A stretch of 64,000 bases of DNA from Sycobia sp. Sy_11 (Eukaryota; Arthropoda; Insecta; Hymenoptera; Epichrysomallidae). The position numbers were made by a program, and so were the translations under genes. The notes beneath the pieces are model-generated. The model was not told where the DNA came from. It saw only the letters and a program-made list of their open reading frames with translations, and made no database searches. The DNA is taken from assembly GCA_018907035.1 (NCBI GenBank), contig JACCIC010000179.1, positions 456,001 through 520,000 on the forward strand, given 5' to 3'. This document shows positions 24,765 to 38,099 of this stretch, in pieces. Every line of letters begins with the position of its first letter. The stretch's first letter is position 1.

Positions 24765-26030
24765 TAACTATACTTTTTCATCTTTCGAACGCACTTACCT
24801 GAGCGCGCTATTACGACCCGCCCAGCACGCGCGCCGGATAAGCCATCTACCTGACTTTGTTCGCTGCAGCAGTTGTTCCCCTATTATAAATCATTACACC
24901 TATATATATTCTCATCAAAATATATACCTTTGCTTCTCAATATTACCTTCTCTTTATAATTTTGCTTTTGTATTTCAGTTCTATATTTCAGTAGTGGAGA
25001 ATCAGTCATGATTCAAAGTTCAAAAGTGAAGCATCTATCTATTCGCAATGGATACGAAGAAAATGTATCGTGTACAGAAAACTTCTAGTCGTCCATCTAG
25101 ACCTAGAAAACGTTATTGACTGACGAAGGAGGTACTAGTAACACGAGTACGTCAGCAGCAAAACTGAAAAGGTCTAACGATCTGAGTTTTGATATGAAAG
25201 TTGATAATACTGGTGGTTATTCTTTTATTCATTTTTTACTGTGTTTTCAATGCTCTCACAGTGGGCAGTGTGTTCTGTAACCGATCTGCGAAGATCTAAC
25301 AAAAATGGAATTTCTAGAGAGATGTTTGGGCAGAAACGCTCAAAATAGCAATGAGTGTTTCAATTCAACTGTTTGGGCTATGGCACCGAAGCATGTCTAT
25401 AAAAAAAATCGTTAAAATTGTATGCTTTACTGCTGCCTGTATTTTTAATGAACGATTCAGCTCAATTTTAAAATACGCATGGAAATTACGGGCCTGAAAA
25501 TCGGCCAAACCGCCATGCAGTTCGCCAATATGCGCGACCAACAGCACATCATTCGAGAGAACCGCCGCTCGACTGAGGCTTCTAAGGAGAGCAGAACTCA
25601 AAAAAAGCAGGCTAAATTAGATGAAAATACTCGTATGGACAAGTTGAAGGCATACTGTATGGCTCAGGCATCGCTGTTTGAGCGTAAGATCATTTTTTCT
25701 ACGATTTTTCACTTTCAAAAGCTTTAAACGTGTTTTTTTAAAAGAGCGTTTTCAAGTACCGTGATCGTGAAAACTAAAAAACTATTGAACCGATCCTTCT
25801 GAAATTTTGAACACATATTCTATATGTTTGTATCACCCGTCCTAACTACAATCCACTTAAAATTTTAATTCTAACTATATTTTTATTGCAAAAAAAGACG
25901 GAAAAAAGCAATTTTTCTTTCTTTCATATATTAGCCGCCATTTTGTTGATCTTGCACGTACATAAAATATTCTAGTTAGATCGGTTTCTTGAGTCATACT
26001 GAACATACAACTATTTGATTTTTTTGTTTC
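24765..26030 (+). mobile_element. Internally deleted Mutator-like DNA transposon, inside the Gypsy copy
   Basis: The N-terminal end of the encoded protein is seen near 25050-25240 (MDTKKMYRVQKTSSRPSRPRKR, then TSTSAAKLK and GGYSFIHFLLCF). The C-terminal end is near 25290-25690 (EFLERCLGRNAQNSNECFNS, VWAMAPKHVY, then TGLKIGQTAMQFANMRDQQ and a basic RTQKKQAKLDE tail). The central transposase region, which should lie between, is missing. The pattern matches a multi-copy insect transposase family related to Mutator elements, from memory. Terminal inverted repeats were not established. Stops break the C-terminal part. Confidence 0.5.
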
Positions 26031-26513
26031 AGACTATCGCCTAGCGATATGGGCACTAGAGATGCAACAATGGAGCTTCCAAATATTTCATCATAAAGAA
26101 GATGGTTATAAAGGAAAAGATTGACGACCCCTGGTACCTGTAGAGTACAAGAGGTGGAAAATAACCCCAGCAAGTTCGTTAGTTGGCGGATCGATAATGT
26201 ACTACTCTACAAGCATCGTAAGGATCGGCTAATCGATCCTATCCAATTCCCTTTCGAAGGATGGCGACTCGTGGTGCCGGTTGAAGCCCGGAAAAGAGTA
26301 CTAGAGGACGCGCATAGCATAGCCTCATCAGGGTACTTGGGAGTGGAGAAGACTTATGACAGTTTAGCCCACGAGTACTACTGGCCAGGAGTGTGGCACG
26401 ATGTCTACGAATACGTCGACAGCTATGAAGAGTGTCAAAGATACAAAATGTCGCAGACTGGCCCGGTAGGCTTAATCAGTCAGAGAATCGTAGAACGCAG
26501 CAATTGTAATTAA
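26031..26513 (+). mobile_element. Ty3/Gypsy pol remnant: end of RNase H and integrase zinc-binding domain
   Basis: YRLAIWALEMQQWSFQIFHHKED is the end of the RNase H region. After a stop comes a 130-codon frame with the integrase zinc-binding segment: EDAHSIASSGYLGVEKTYD, EYYWPGVWHDVYEYV and EECQRYKMSQTGPVGL. In the HHCC finger the second His is Tyr (SGYLG for SGHLG) and the first Cys appears lost, so it is not functional. The rest of the integrase is absent. Confidence 0.85.
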
Positions 26514-28146
26514 TGTTGTTTTCATAAATCAAAAAAACACTTATTGTACGTCAATAAACATTTAAGTAAGGCATATAGAAATCCATTTATTGAATCTATT
26601 ATTATTTAAAATATTATTTAAATGTACAAAATTTTTTTTCACTGTACAAAAAGATATCTAGGAGAAATTTATATACTATCAAGTATCAAATGAATAATTA
26701 AATATAAACGTATAAAAGAATGCGAGTATATACAGAATATAAAAAATTATTACTCTAAAACTTATTATAAATTTTACAAATAAGGCTACCTACATGGTAT
26801 CCTAAAAAATAGTGAGCATCACTAGAATAGGAAAAGTGCACGATGACGGGACAACCCGCTGACTCCATGTCTGTGTATCTTCTACACAATGACGCTTTAA
26901 AACGTTATGCTTATCCCCGCCTCGCCTCTCAAACTCGTTTTAGTACTGGCGAATTAGGGTTTTTATTCAATATTGTTTGCTATTACAAATATTTGCTATT
27001 TGTTGCATTAAATAATAGCTAAAGATGTGTAGAATAAAACCCTAAATTGTCGAGATCGTAACCCATCAGCAACCTATTTATTTATTGTAAAATAACCAAA
27101 AAACATGCTCTTTTTTATTTTTTCTTCAATAGTTAAAAAAATATCGTTCTAATCAAAAAATGTTTCATATAAAAGTTGTGCAGGACATAATTCTGAACAG
27201 AAGTACGTACATTAACAACTTAAAAAGTCCATTTCTCTATTGTTAAATAAACAATAAAAATAGAAAAATATTCGATATTCGAAGAGCTATACAATTTGTT
27301 TAAACAATTTAAATGACATATTATAGATTAATTATTATTAATTATACATCCTCAGCTATCATTTAATGCAAAAAATACCTTGAAAAAAATGTTGATAAGT
27401 GTGGCCATTTTGGACCTAATTCGCTTGGACTATTTAACGCATTTAATCATACGTAATCCTTCATAGCCGTCTTTTCAGCATGCAATTCAACTAACAACGT
27501 ATAGTGTCGTCGTCTTTCGGTCAACTCGAGCGTAACTTCCTGGCATATAATTTGACACCACGATTTTAGCGGAATTTCCACTCCTCTCTATTTTGTATAC
27601 TCTTTGTGGTCTGTACTTCGATCGTTTATTTTGGCGCGTTTTGGTTATATTTAAATTCTGTCCTTTGGAATTTGATTTTTGAATACAAATATACCTGTTC
27701 CTAACTTTAAAAAAATATAGGTAGTGACCCCTTATTGTTGATGTACTCTCTGTAATAAAACTGAAAAAATAACGTTTTCTTACATGTACTCTATCAGTAT
27801 TTCCCTATTATCTCTAATATTACTTTATTGCATAATTGAATTATGAAAATTTATGCTTACAATCAGATTAATGAAATTAAATTTACTCAATCTATTGGTT
27901 CAGTCACATCTATTTTGTTTCTTAGTAGCAGAAAGTACTATTTGGTTTATGATAATCAGACATAGTAATTTTATGGTTACAATTTTTAAATATTTTAAAT
28001 TTGAAAAGTTTCTGTAACAAACCTATTGTTTCAAATTTGGAAAATCAAATAAGTAAACATTTTTTTAGTAAATGTTTTAAAATTGAACAATACAGAAATA
28101 TTATTTTATATACAGTCTATAAAGTTTATATACATTTCAAATTAAT
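26514..28146. other. Spacer between the Gypsy remnant and gatA
   Basis: Mostly AT-rich. It contains a short, third piece of the unnamed repeat family at 27547-27600. No gene was recognised; the last 200 bp should be the gatA 3' UTR. Confidence 0.45.
27547..27600 (-). repeat. Unnamed repeat family, copy 3 fragment
   Basis: It contains TAATTTGACACCACGATTTT and AGCGGAATTTCCACTCC, matching the gene-proximal end of the copies at 13.4 kb (reverse complement) and 30.5 kb (same strand). Only this end is present. Confidence 0.6.
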
Positions 28147-29849
28147 TTAAATTTCTTTTTGAAGAAGAAGCTTAGGAAACTCAACAGCATTTTCAATCCA
28201 TTTAGCAATGCTAAGCAATCTGTGTTCACATAGTGTAGGTGCCATCAATTGCAATGACAATGGCATACCTTTTTTTGATAATTTTATTGGTATACTAATA
28301 GCAGGTATACCAGCCATATTTGCAGGTTGAGTACAAAAATCTTGTACAGAACACTGAGTTTGATTATCTTCATTAATAAAGTCAGAATAGGTAGGAGCAT
28401 CACTTAAAGTTGTAGGAGTCAAAAGTAAATCAATTCCAGATTGCCAAACATTGTCAAAATCTTCATGGATTAGTCTTCTTACTCTCATAGCTCTGACAAA
28501 ATAATCTTCATAATTTTCTTGAAGTAAAAAATAATTTCCTGCAATGATTCGATTACGAACAACGTCGTTAAATCCTTGACTTCTTGTTTCAGCAAAAAGT
28601 TTTTCAGTTGAGGACATTTCATCTGCTCTTAAGCCATATTCCAGACCATCATAACGAGCCATGTTACTAGCAACTTCACATTGATTCAAAATAGAATAAC
28701 AAACAATTGAGTATTCAGTGTGTGGCAGAGATACTGGAAAAACTCGAGCTCCTGCTTCTTCTAGTAACTGACTCACTTCTATCCAGTTTATATGCATTTC
28801 TTCTGTTAATGCAGAACATTGATATTCTTTTGGTAATCCTATTCTAAGTCCACTGAAATCTAAGGATGAGTCAAGCTCAAAAGGGATGTATGGTTTCTTA
28901 ATTGTTGTTGAATCTAGTGGATCTGGTCCAGCTATTATATTAAGTACTGTAGTAACATCATCTACAGTGCGAGCCATTATTCCAGGAACATCCATAGAAT
29001 TCACTAAGGGTATTAATCCATACCGAGATATCAGTCCATAACTTGGCTTAAGACCTACAATACCGCAATATGATGATGGATTTCGTGTAGAACCACCCGA
29101 ATCTGAACCAAGAGCTGCGAAACAAGTACCACTTGCTACAGCAACTGCTGAACCACCACTACTTCCTCCTAAAATATAACATTATTTAAAATTATTTATA
29201 TAATATTAAAATAATATATGTACATAATATTCTTTCCTGTCTGGATATTTTGATCTTATTTTATAAATTCCCACTATAATAATAAGTTATTATTTTTAAG
29301 ATATATCAATTCACCTGCTATATACCAATTATTATTTTTAGTAGAAATACTATTTTGCATATTTTTACTATTAAAGGAATCATCAAAAGTATAATTTTTC
29401 ATCATTTCAGATCCCCATAAATTTTTTGAAGGTCCGTAATAAGAATCAACAGTTCCAGCACCCATTGCAAATTGATCTAAATTAGTTTTTCCAATAAGAA
29501 CTGCGCCAGATTCTTTTAACTTTTTATAAACTGTTGCATCATAACTAGGTATAAAATTTGAAAGCATTTGAGAGGCGCATGTTGTTAAGTGACCTGCTGT
29601 ACAAAAATTGTCTTTTAAAGCAATTGGAATTCCATCAAGATCACTTAATAATAAATTTTTTTTCTGTCTTTCATCAGATTCATTAGATTGTTGCTTTGCA
29701 AGTTCAGTTGTTATAGTTATAAATGCATTTAATGGTTTTATATCTAAAGCTAGTTTTGTAACTACTTCTGCTAAACTTGAAGGCCGAATATCACCAGATG
29801 CAATTTTCTGACTAACTGTTTTAATAGACGAAAAAAGCACGTTATTCAT
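28147..29849 (-). CDS. gatA: Glutamyl-tRNA(Gln) amidotransferase subunit A, mitochondrial (2 exons, 518 aa)
   Basis: Exons 29849-29315 and 29168-28147 join in phase (519 codons with stop). This amidase-signature enzyme is the catalytic subunit of GatCAB, which converts misacylated Glu-tRNA(Gln) to Gln-tRNA(Gln) in mitochondria (human QRSL1). The triad is visible: Lys79 ([10 protein letters not shown]), cis-Ser181 (GGSSGGS, immediately after the intron) and nucleophile Ser205 (GSDSGGS), with the same Ser-Ser spacing as bacterial GatA. A stretch of about 27 residues before the first Ser motif ([15 protein letters not shown]...) is also present, in a different sequence, in animal homologues. [20 protein letters not shown] and [11 protein letters not shown] are further family landmarks. 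No classical targeting peptide is obvious. It is divergent from mle. Confidence 0.96.
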
Positions 29850-30059
29850 TTTTCTTCTTTACAAATACTTTGTAATAAATTGCCTTCAATAAATTTTTAA
29901 ATTTTTTTTATAAAAGCTTCCATTTTCCTAATTGTTACTTTTATACATATACCGAACACTTCAAAACTAAAAGAAATTATATTCCTATGATCTTTGTAAC
30001 TTATGCTTTTGTATTTTTATAATAAAAGGGTTGGCGAGGATATATAAATATAAATATAA

Positions 30060-30105
<46 letters not shown>

Positions 30106-30183
30106 TTGATGGTATGTCATGCGCTGGTCATGCGTATAATACCAGATAATACCGATAACGGTATGGCCAGAGGAAAAAGCTTA
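29850..30183. other. gatA upstream region with (TA)n tract
   Basis: AT-rich DNA upstream of gatA, including an uninterrupted TA run at about 30062-30104. No gene. Confidence 0.6.
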
Positions 30184-30264
30184 TCAATAATTAGCCGGAC
30201 ATGCGAGTTCAAATCTGTCCGATAGACGTCGCTTTCTTAATAATCTCTCGATAGTTCTGTGTGC

Positions 30265-30324
<60 letters not shown>

Positions 30325-30590
30325 ATAAAAGCCAAAGCGAGTAAGGGGAAGAAAAGAAGCAGAAGTAGGGGAGCAAAAATTTAACTTTTCCCTCTCTCCA
30401 CGCTCCTTGCCTACCCCCACTCTCTTTTCTTCAAATACATGCATTTGAACGAGCAACCTCACAGTAGTCGTCACAGTGTGTGTATCGCGCCTCGCGGTCG
30501 ATTCTGTCCCTATAAGTTCTGCCGTATAATTTGACACGATTTTAGCGGAGTTTCCACTCCTTCTCTCTATTCTCCCTAATAGAAATTATC
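30184..30590 (-). repeat. Unnamed repeat family, copy 2 (uninterrupted)
   Basis: This is the most complete copy in the window. Read on the minus strand it begins GGAGTGGAAACTCCGC, passes GTTCAAATGCATGTATTTG (the site that holds an LTR in copy 1) and ends near CATGTCCGGCTAATTATTG. It includes a (GA)n expansion at about 30268-30322. A 117-codon frame crosses it, but its middle is a Ser-Leu run from the microsatellite, so coding is doubtful. It ends about 245 bp before the mle start codon. Confidence 0.7.
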
Positions 30591-30835
30591 GATATATCTG
30601 CTCCTCAATTACGCATGCGCAGTGGCTTTAGCCGCCAGACGCCAGTACTCTGCCCTTTGCCTCTCGAAAAGACGTCAGCGGTCAGCCATTATAGCTCTTC
30701 GGAGTTAAAATTGGAAGGCTTTCCGTTTTTAGAAAAACCGGTTCTTGCTAATTCGTTCTTATCTTTCATATCGTTTGATTTACAAATCATTGTTCAAATA
30801 TTGTTGTATTCTGCACATTTTTCAATCATTGAAAA
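30591..30835 (+). promoter_or_regulatory. mle promoter and 5' UTR
   Basis: GC-richer than its surroundings. It contains CGCATGCGCA at 30612-30621, an NRF-1-like core of the kind common in housekeeping promoters. The transcription start was not determined. A small 77-codon frame here overlaps the true mle start out of frame and is not a gene. Confidence 0.5.
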
Positions 30836-33341
30836 ATGGGCGATATAAAAGCATTCTTTCACGAATGGTGTGCAAAAAATACTGCGGAGCCATCATTTGA
30901 AGTTAGGCCCACCGGTAAATTACGCCATTTTCTTTATTACTTCGTTTTCTTTCATTATATATTAATATCTTAGCTGTATCAATTTCAACCCAAATGAAAT
31001 TTATTTCATGTGTAAACATCAGTATTATTAACTTCGATTCCACATTATAATTTCATATGATCCATTGATAATTAAATGTATTATTAAATTAATTATATAA
31101 ATTGCATTAAATTTAAGAATATTAGACAATATCTGCTGTAATACAACTGTAAAGTGCTAAGATTTTTTTATTTATTTATGTATTTAATGTTTGATATACA
31201 TTTATATAATACTTTAATAGTTTAATGTCTTAAAAATAATTTATAAATATAAAAATTCTATATTAAATATAAATTTTATCACAAATCAAAATTATATTAA
31301 CAGAGATAATAAAAATGTTTATAGTTGCTACTAAAGTTACTAAATTGAAACTTAAATTATGAAATTTGCTTATTTTCTTGGATTAAATATTGTAAAATAT
31401 ATATTAGAATGCTTATCAGATGTTTCTTAATATTAGATCTTCATGAAATATGTAATCAAAGAGTTTCATATTGAATGAATTTAAGGAAATTCTATTCATA
31501 TTGAGAATATTAACAAAATTCATTGGATTTGTTTTTTACATCAGTTAATCTTAGAAAAATGTCATTTCTTCTTTTTGATTAATATTTTGTGTATATCCAC
31601 ACTCAATGAATACTTCTTCAAAAAATATACAAATAACTTTGAAATGTTATCTTCTTGGTAAAAAATGTTTGCTAAGTTTTTATCATGAATTATATTGTGG
31701 CTCACAAATATAATGGATGAAACCTTTTAAAACAATTGATATATTCCTGAATAATCTAGGACCTTTTTTATACCTATCAATATGCCAAGTTTTATCAATT
31801 TTATATCATCAATTCTGAAATTATTAAAACCTCTTAAGTATTAAGTTATACTTTTTGGTATATTGCATATATCTTGTAATCAAAAGTCAATAACTTCTTC
31901 AAATAATTTTTAAAATACTAGGCAATAGATTATGAACAATTAAATATTATAATATTTTATTTATATGACTTTATTCTTTTATTATGTTCTATTGTAACAT
32001 TTTAGTTTTATATTAAAATGAATTTCTTTTTATAATTTAGAAATATATTAAAGTAATGATTTAATACCAATTATAGAAATATAAAATATTATTTATAACT
32101 TGTAGGCCCCAAGCATCGGCAGAGATTTCTTTGTGAATTGCGTGTAAATGGTTATGATTATGTTGCTGTTGGTAATTCTACAAATAAAAAAGATTCACAA
32201 GGAAACGCATCTCGTGATTTTCTCAATTATCTAGTTCGATTAGGAAAACTTAGTCCAAATGAAGTTCCTGCCGATATGGGCATGGCAGCACAGCCAACAG
32301 AATCATTTAGCCAGCCAAATAATACAAGTACACCAAATCGATCTGTATTCAAAGATGGAATGGGACCAAATGATATTGGTCAAGCTTATAGACCTTACAA
32401 TGAAAGAGGAGAAAATAATTATACATACATGGATAGATTGGCTGATCAGAAAAAGGTAGAAGAGGCAGAAGATGTTGATGTAAATTCTGGTATTCATGGA
32501 AACTGGACAGTTGAAAATGCTAAATCTAAACTTCATCAATTTATGCAAATTAATAAACTTAATGCAGATTATAAGTACACTCCCGTTGGTCCTGATCATA
32601 CAAGGTTCGCACCATTTATTATTTCCCTGGCTTAACTCTATATTTAATATTTATAAAAATGTTTTCAAATCAAATAAATATTTTTTTAATTCTAGTGTTC
32701 GGAAAGTTTGAAATGAATATGAAAACTAATTCATAATGAACTTTTCAAACCTAGTAGTTGAACATAATTTTATAATATTATTACAAACATAATGATATAC
32801 ATCTAAAGATTGTATTAATTAGTTTTAAAAGTTATAATATCCTGTTCAATTAAAACATTTACTATTTAAACACAAACGAGACCATTTTGGAGTACATTAC
32901 CAAACCAATCAAATATAAATACAATATTTGCTATTGTATTGTACATTTGAAATGATCAAAATGGCCAATACAATTTATATTGAAACCTATCGAAGGATCT
33001 CCTCTTCTGGTAGCCTTCAATCATAAAATTAGAAATTTTGAATTTTTTTATGCATGTGTAACCAAAACTTTTATTGAATTGGTTCAATAATAGTCTTGGT
33101 GCTGCTCTTTGCAGATATATGATCAATGTACTCCAATCTGGTCTTGGATAATTTTGAATTTGGTAAGTACTATTATTATTGATATTCTACTTGATTTTAA
33201 TATTTGAAAAAATTGTTTTATTAATTTATAAAGAATAATTGATAGAGAAATTTAAATTAAAAACCCTTATAGGAGCTTCATGGCTGAAATGTCTTTTTAT
33301 GTAAAGCAGTTGGGACGAAGTAAGAATCCATATTACTTTTG

Positions 33342-33402
<61 letters not shown>

Positions 33403-36400
33403 CTTAAAATACTTACATTCTTTATTTTAACACTATGTAGCTGTCACTGGTCGAGAAACAGGTTCTAATAAACAAACAGCATCTAAAAGCTGTGCTCTTT
33501 CATTAGTAAGACAATTGTACCATTTGGGCGTTATTGAAGCATTTAGTGGAACATTAAAAACGAAAAAGGAAGGTGATCAAATGAAACCTTATCCAGTAAA
33601 AATTTCTTCTGAACTAATACATGAAGTACATTCTGTTTTGGATGCATTAGAGGTTAAACCAATCAATGTTGATGTTGTAAGTATACTCCATTAATAGTCT
33701 TAATTGTTTATTCAAAAATGATTTATGATATATAATATAAAATCATATGAATTTTTTTTAGTAATTTCTATTCAAAATTTAAAACTAAATCATTATAATC
33801 ACTTTATGTTTTGAGAATACAAATCAATGTCTGTATATTTTTTTCAATAAATTTTTACAGTACTTGGAAATTTTATCAGAACAGTGTGACCTGTATCGAA
33901 CTGATACATTACATTTTCTTTAATATGTTTCTTTCAAAATATTTATTATTTAAGTTTCCAGCTATCATATAATTTTTATTAACTTAAATACTTTAGAGAT
34001 AAGATTATGTTAATAAAAATATTGTAATAATAATGAATTGGTATCCTTATTCAGCTTTGAAACAAAAGGATAATTTCATTTATAGCATTTTGTTAATGTA
34101 ATAGGTTTCGTTAATAATTATAAAATCTATTTAAATAATGTAGCCACATCTAAAACAAGAAAGTTCTGGAGGAAGTCAAGCAATTTCTTTAGTTACTAAT
34201 CATGTCCTAGAAGATTTTATTTCTTCAAAACCTCAAGCAGCTGGTGTAGTAAGTTGGTCACCTCCTCAAACGAATTGGAATCCATGGACTGGCTGTAATA
34301 TTGATGAGGGACCTCTAGCATCTATGTCTTTGGAGCAATTGTCTGATGATATTATGAAGGAAGAAAGAAATAGAGCACAGCAGTCTATTGATCTTCAAAA
34401 AAGCCAAAAAGCTAGAGCAACTTTGCCTGTGTTTTCCCAGAAAAATGAAATTATGAATGCTATAAATGAGAATCCAGTAATTATTATTCGTGGTAATACA
34501 GGATGTGGTAAAACTACTCAAGTGTGTCAGTTTATTTTGGATGACTATGTTGCCACGGGTCAAGGTGCATTTTGCTCTATAGCAGTGACTCAACCCAGAA
34601 GAATTTCTGCCGTCTCTGTAGCCGATCGCATTGCTGTAGAAAGATGCGAACCCTTAGGGCAGAGTGTTGGTTACTCTGTACGTTTTGAGTCCTGCTTACC
34701 AAGACCTTATGGTAGCATAATGTTCTGCACTGTTGGGGTATTACTTAGAAAATTAGGTATGATTCAAATTATGAACGAAAATTAAAATTATTATTTTATT
34801 CATGTAAAAAACTTGTATGATACAACAAACTTATTTTTATTTAACCAGAGGGAGGCTTAAGAGGAGTGTCGCACGTCATTGTCGATGAGATTCACGAGCG
34901 GGATGTAAATTCAGACTTCATCATGGTTGTTCTTAGAGATATGATTCATTTATATCCCGATTTGAGAATTATTCTTATGTCGGCTACAATTGACACTAGT
35001 GTTTTCAGCCAATATTTCAATAACTGTCCAGTAATTGAAATCGCTGGAAGAGCTTATCCCGTTCAAGAATATTTTCTGGAGGATTGTGTAGAGTTGACTA
35101 AATTTGTTCCTGTAGCAGATTCAAAGAAGCGTAAAAATCGTGATTCGGACGATATGCCTATAGAAGGCGATACTGAAGAAAATTTAAATAAAGTTGTTGA
35201 TAACAAATATAGGTATGCATACTTTTCAAATTTATATACCTTACAGTTGTTTGAGATATTTAATTAAATGTATTTTTAAATTTAATTCTGACTAATTTGA
35301 AATAAACATTTAAACAAAAACAAATCAATTTTATAAAATTAGAATAATTCTTATTATTATAGTATTCAGACAAGGAATGCCATGCAACAACTTACAGAAA
35401 AGGAAATTAGTTTCGAGCTTATTGAAAGTCTGTTGAGATACATTAAAACTCAGAACATTCCTGGTGCAATTTTAATATTTCTACCTGGTTGGAACTTAAT
35501 TTTTGCTCTCATGAAACATCTTCAACAACATCCGCTTTTTGGTAGTTATGACTATGTCATTATTCCATTGCATTCGCAGCTACCTCGTGAAGATCAGCGG
35601 AAAGTCTTTGATCCAGTAGGACCTGGAAAAACCAAAATTATCTTGGCAACAAATATTGCGGAAACGTCAATTACTATCGATGATGTCGTTTATGTTATCG
35701 ACTCCTGCAAAGCTAAAATGAAGCTATTTACTTCACATAATAATATGACAAATTACGCTACTGTGTGGGCTAGTAAAACAAATTTAGAACAAAGAAAAGG
35801 ACGTGCTGGACGTGTGCGTCCTGGTTTTTGTTTCCACTTATGTTCACGGGCCAGATTTGAAAGGATGGATGATCATATGACACCAGAAATGTTTAGAACT
35901 CCATTGCACGAACTTGCACTTAGTATAAAGCTACTTAGATTAGGAAGCATTGGACAGTTTTTGTCAAAGGCTATTGAACCACCACCCATTGATGCTGTCA
36001 TTGAAGCTGAAGTCATGTTAAGAGGTAAGATTATAGTAATTAGGACAAATAATATTATCATTACAAGAAATTCAAATAAAATGTTATTATAAAGATTCTT
36101 TAAAATTACTTTATTCTAATATTAAAGTATTCATTTTAAGTTTTAACAAATACTTTTGTTTTATATTATTTATATTTAACATTATGATTTAGAACTTTTT
36201 TTTATATTAGATATAAATGTTTATAGTTTGGAATTTGAACGAAAATTCACATTAAATGCACATTAAAATTATAAATGTAAAATAATATTTAATAAATTTA
36301 AAATATGTTGCAATTGTTTCAGAAATGAAATGTTTGGATAAAAATGATGAACTTACGCCTCTCGGCAAGATTCTAGCACGATTGCCAATTGAGCCCCGCC

Positions 36401-38099
36401 TTGGTAAAATGATGATCCTTGGTTGCATGTTCCGAGTAGGTGATGCACTCTCGACCATGGCAGCTAATAGTTCAACATTCCCCGAAGTTTACAATATGGG
36501 TCCTGATATGCGTCGACTTTCGGCTCAACAAAAATGGTTCGCAGGAGCACGATACAGTGATCATGTAGCCATGCTGCACGTATTTCAATGTTGGGAAGAA
36601 GCCAGAGCTGGTGGCGAATATGCTGAAAATGCGTTTTGTGATTCCAAAAATTTGAGTTTGCCAACGTTGCGAGTAACTTGGGAAGCTAAAGTAATTTTTT
36701 AATTATTTTTATTTTTCAAGAATGTTTGAAAATTTCGAGTCAAATACAATATTTTTAATATATGCACATATATAGCGTTGAAAAAGGACTAATCGGTATA
36801 TAATATTTATAAGTCAATTAAATTAATTTCATATTCATAATAAAATTTAAGAATTGTACATTTTAATACTATTTATAGATTACATTATTTTTTAATACAC
36901 CATACTTTTGTCAATAAATATTCTTTTATTATTGTAATTTTATCTTTAGAGTAAAGATTTATAATTTTCATTATTTTCCAGCACCAATTGCAAGCCTTAT
37001 TAACGAGTGCTGGATTTCCCGAAGAAACTCTTTGTCCGACACCCTTAAATTATCAAGCTGGTGCAGACGTGCGATTGGATACAGTCACAGCTTTACTTTG
37101 TATGGGTCTGTACCCGAATGTATGTTTCCATAAAGAAAAGAGGAAAGTGTTGACTACAGAATCGAAGGCTGCTCTCATTCATAAAACTTCCGTTAATTGT
37201 AGTAATTTTGAGCAACATTTTCCATTCCCTTTCTTTGTATTTGGAGAGAAGGTAAATTTTTGAAGTAGTCTGTATATATTTACAGTGAATACTTGACGCA
37301 TTTGAAAGTATAATCATTTTTAATTTTTATAGATTCGTACTAGAGCAGTTTCCTGCAAACAAATGACGATGGTGTCACCTTTACATTTATTACTTTTTGG
37401 TTCTCGTAAAGTAGAATATGTAGATAATGTAATTAAATTAGATAATTGGATTAATTTAGAAATGGACCCAAAACATGCGGCTGCGATTGTTGCACTAAGG
37501 CCAGCGTTAGAGAGTTTAGTAGTAAAAGCAGCTAAAGATCCTGAAACTATTTTGGAACTTAGTCCTTTAGATGAAAAGGTAAGATCAAAATATATATTTT
37601 ATGATATATTTTTATTAAATTTAAATCGTATATGAAAGTAAATAATATATCAATATTATATAGATGATTTACTACATTTAAGATATCATACTTTTGAAAT
37701 AAATATACTGATAATTGTAAACTAATGAGAGTATTCTTCTAGGTACTAGCATTAGTTAAAAATTTGTGTGGTATGAATGCTGGTCGCTTTGAAATGGAAG
37801 CAATAACTGGAGGAGGATTTGTTTCCAAAAGACCACCACGAGGACACATGACGGGTATGAATTCTCGAAGTAACATGAATGATGATCACCCGCCTAACAA
37901 GATCATGCATTTTGATGGTGGTTACCGAAATTATAATGACGGTAATGGTTTTGCCGGTAGCAGTGGTTACAGTTTTCGAGGTAGTAACAATTACCGAGGA
38001 AACAATTTTGGTGGATTCAGAGGAGGCTACAATAATAGAGGTGGAGGTGGAGGTGGATTCCGTGGAAGGGGGTTTGGTGGATACCGTAACAATTACTAA
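30836..38099 (+). CDS. mle: Maleless / DHX9 (RNA helicase A) (11 exons, 1246 aa)
   Basis: Exons: 30836-30914, 32106-32604, 33273-33319, 33441-33676, 34144-34756, 34849-35212, 35363-36024, 36323-36690, 36982-37251, 37333-37578 and 37743-38099; all junctions are in frame. It has the layout of DHX9: dsRBD1 ([12 protein letters not shown]... [19 protein letters not shown]), dsRBD2 ([18 protein letters not shown]... [17 protein letters not shown]), then a DEAH-type helicase with [10 protein letters not shown] near residue 404, VDEIHERD near 503, LMSATID, and [12 protein letters not shown] near 755. HA2/OB regions follow, then a Gly/Arg-rich tail (about 1165-1246). The enzyme unwinds RNA 3' to 5' in transcription, splicing and RNP remodelling; in Drosophila it is part of the dosage-compensation complex, but insects without that system keep it. 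Length is close to human DHX9 (1270 aa). Confidence 0.97.
33346..33398. repeat. (TA)n microsatellite in mle intron 3
   Basis: A pure TA run between exons 3 and 4 of mle, adding length polymorphism potential to a very short intron. Confidence 0.9.

Noticed and set aside
30184..30537. 117-codon frame in the unnamed repeat as a gene
   Set aside because: Its centre is a Ser-Leu run from the (GA)n expansion, and the copy at 13.4/14.7 kb does not keep the frame.
33863..33930. Possible extra mle exon after an acceptor-like TTTACAG
   Set aside because: The neighbouring exons (33676 and 34144) already join in phase 0, no matching donor or homology was seen, and the frame would stop.
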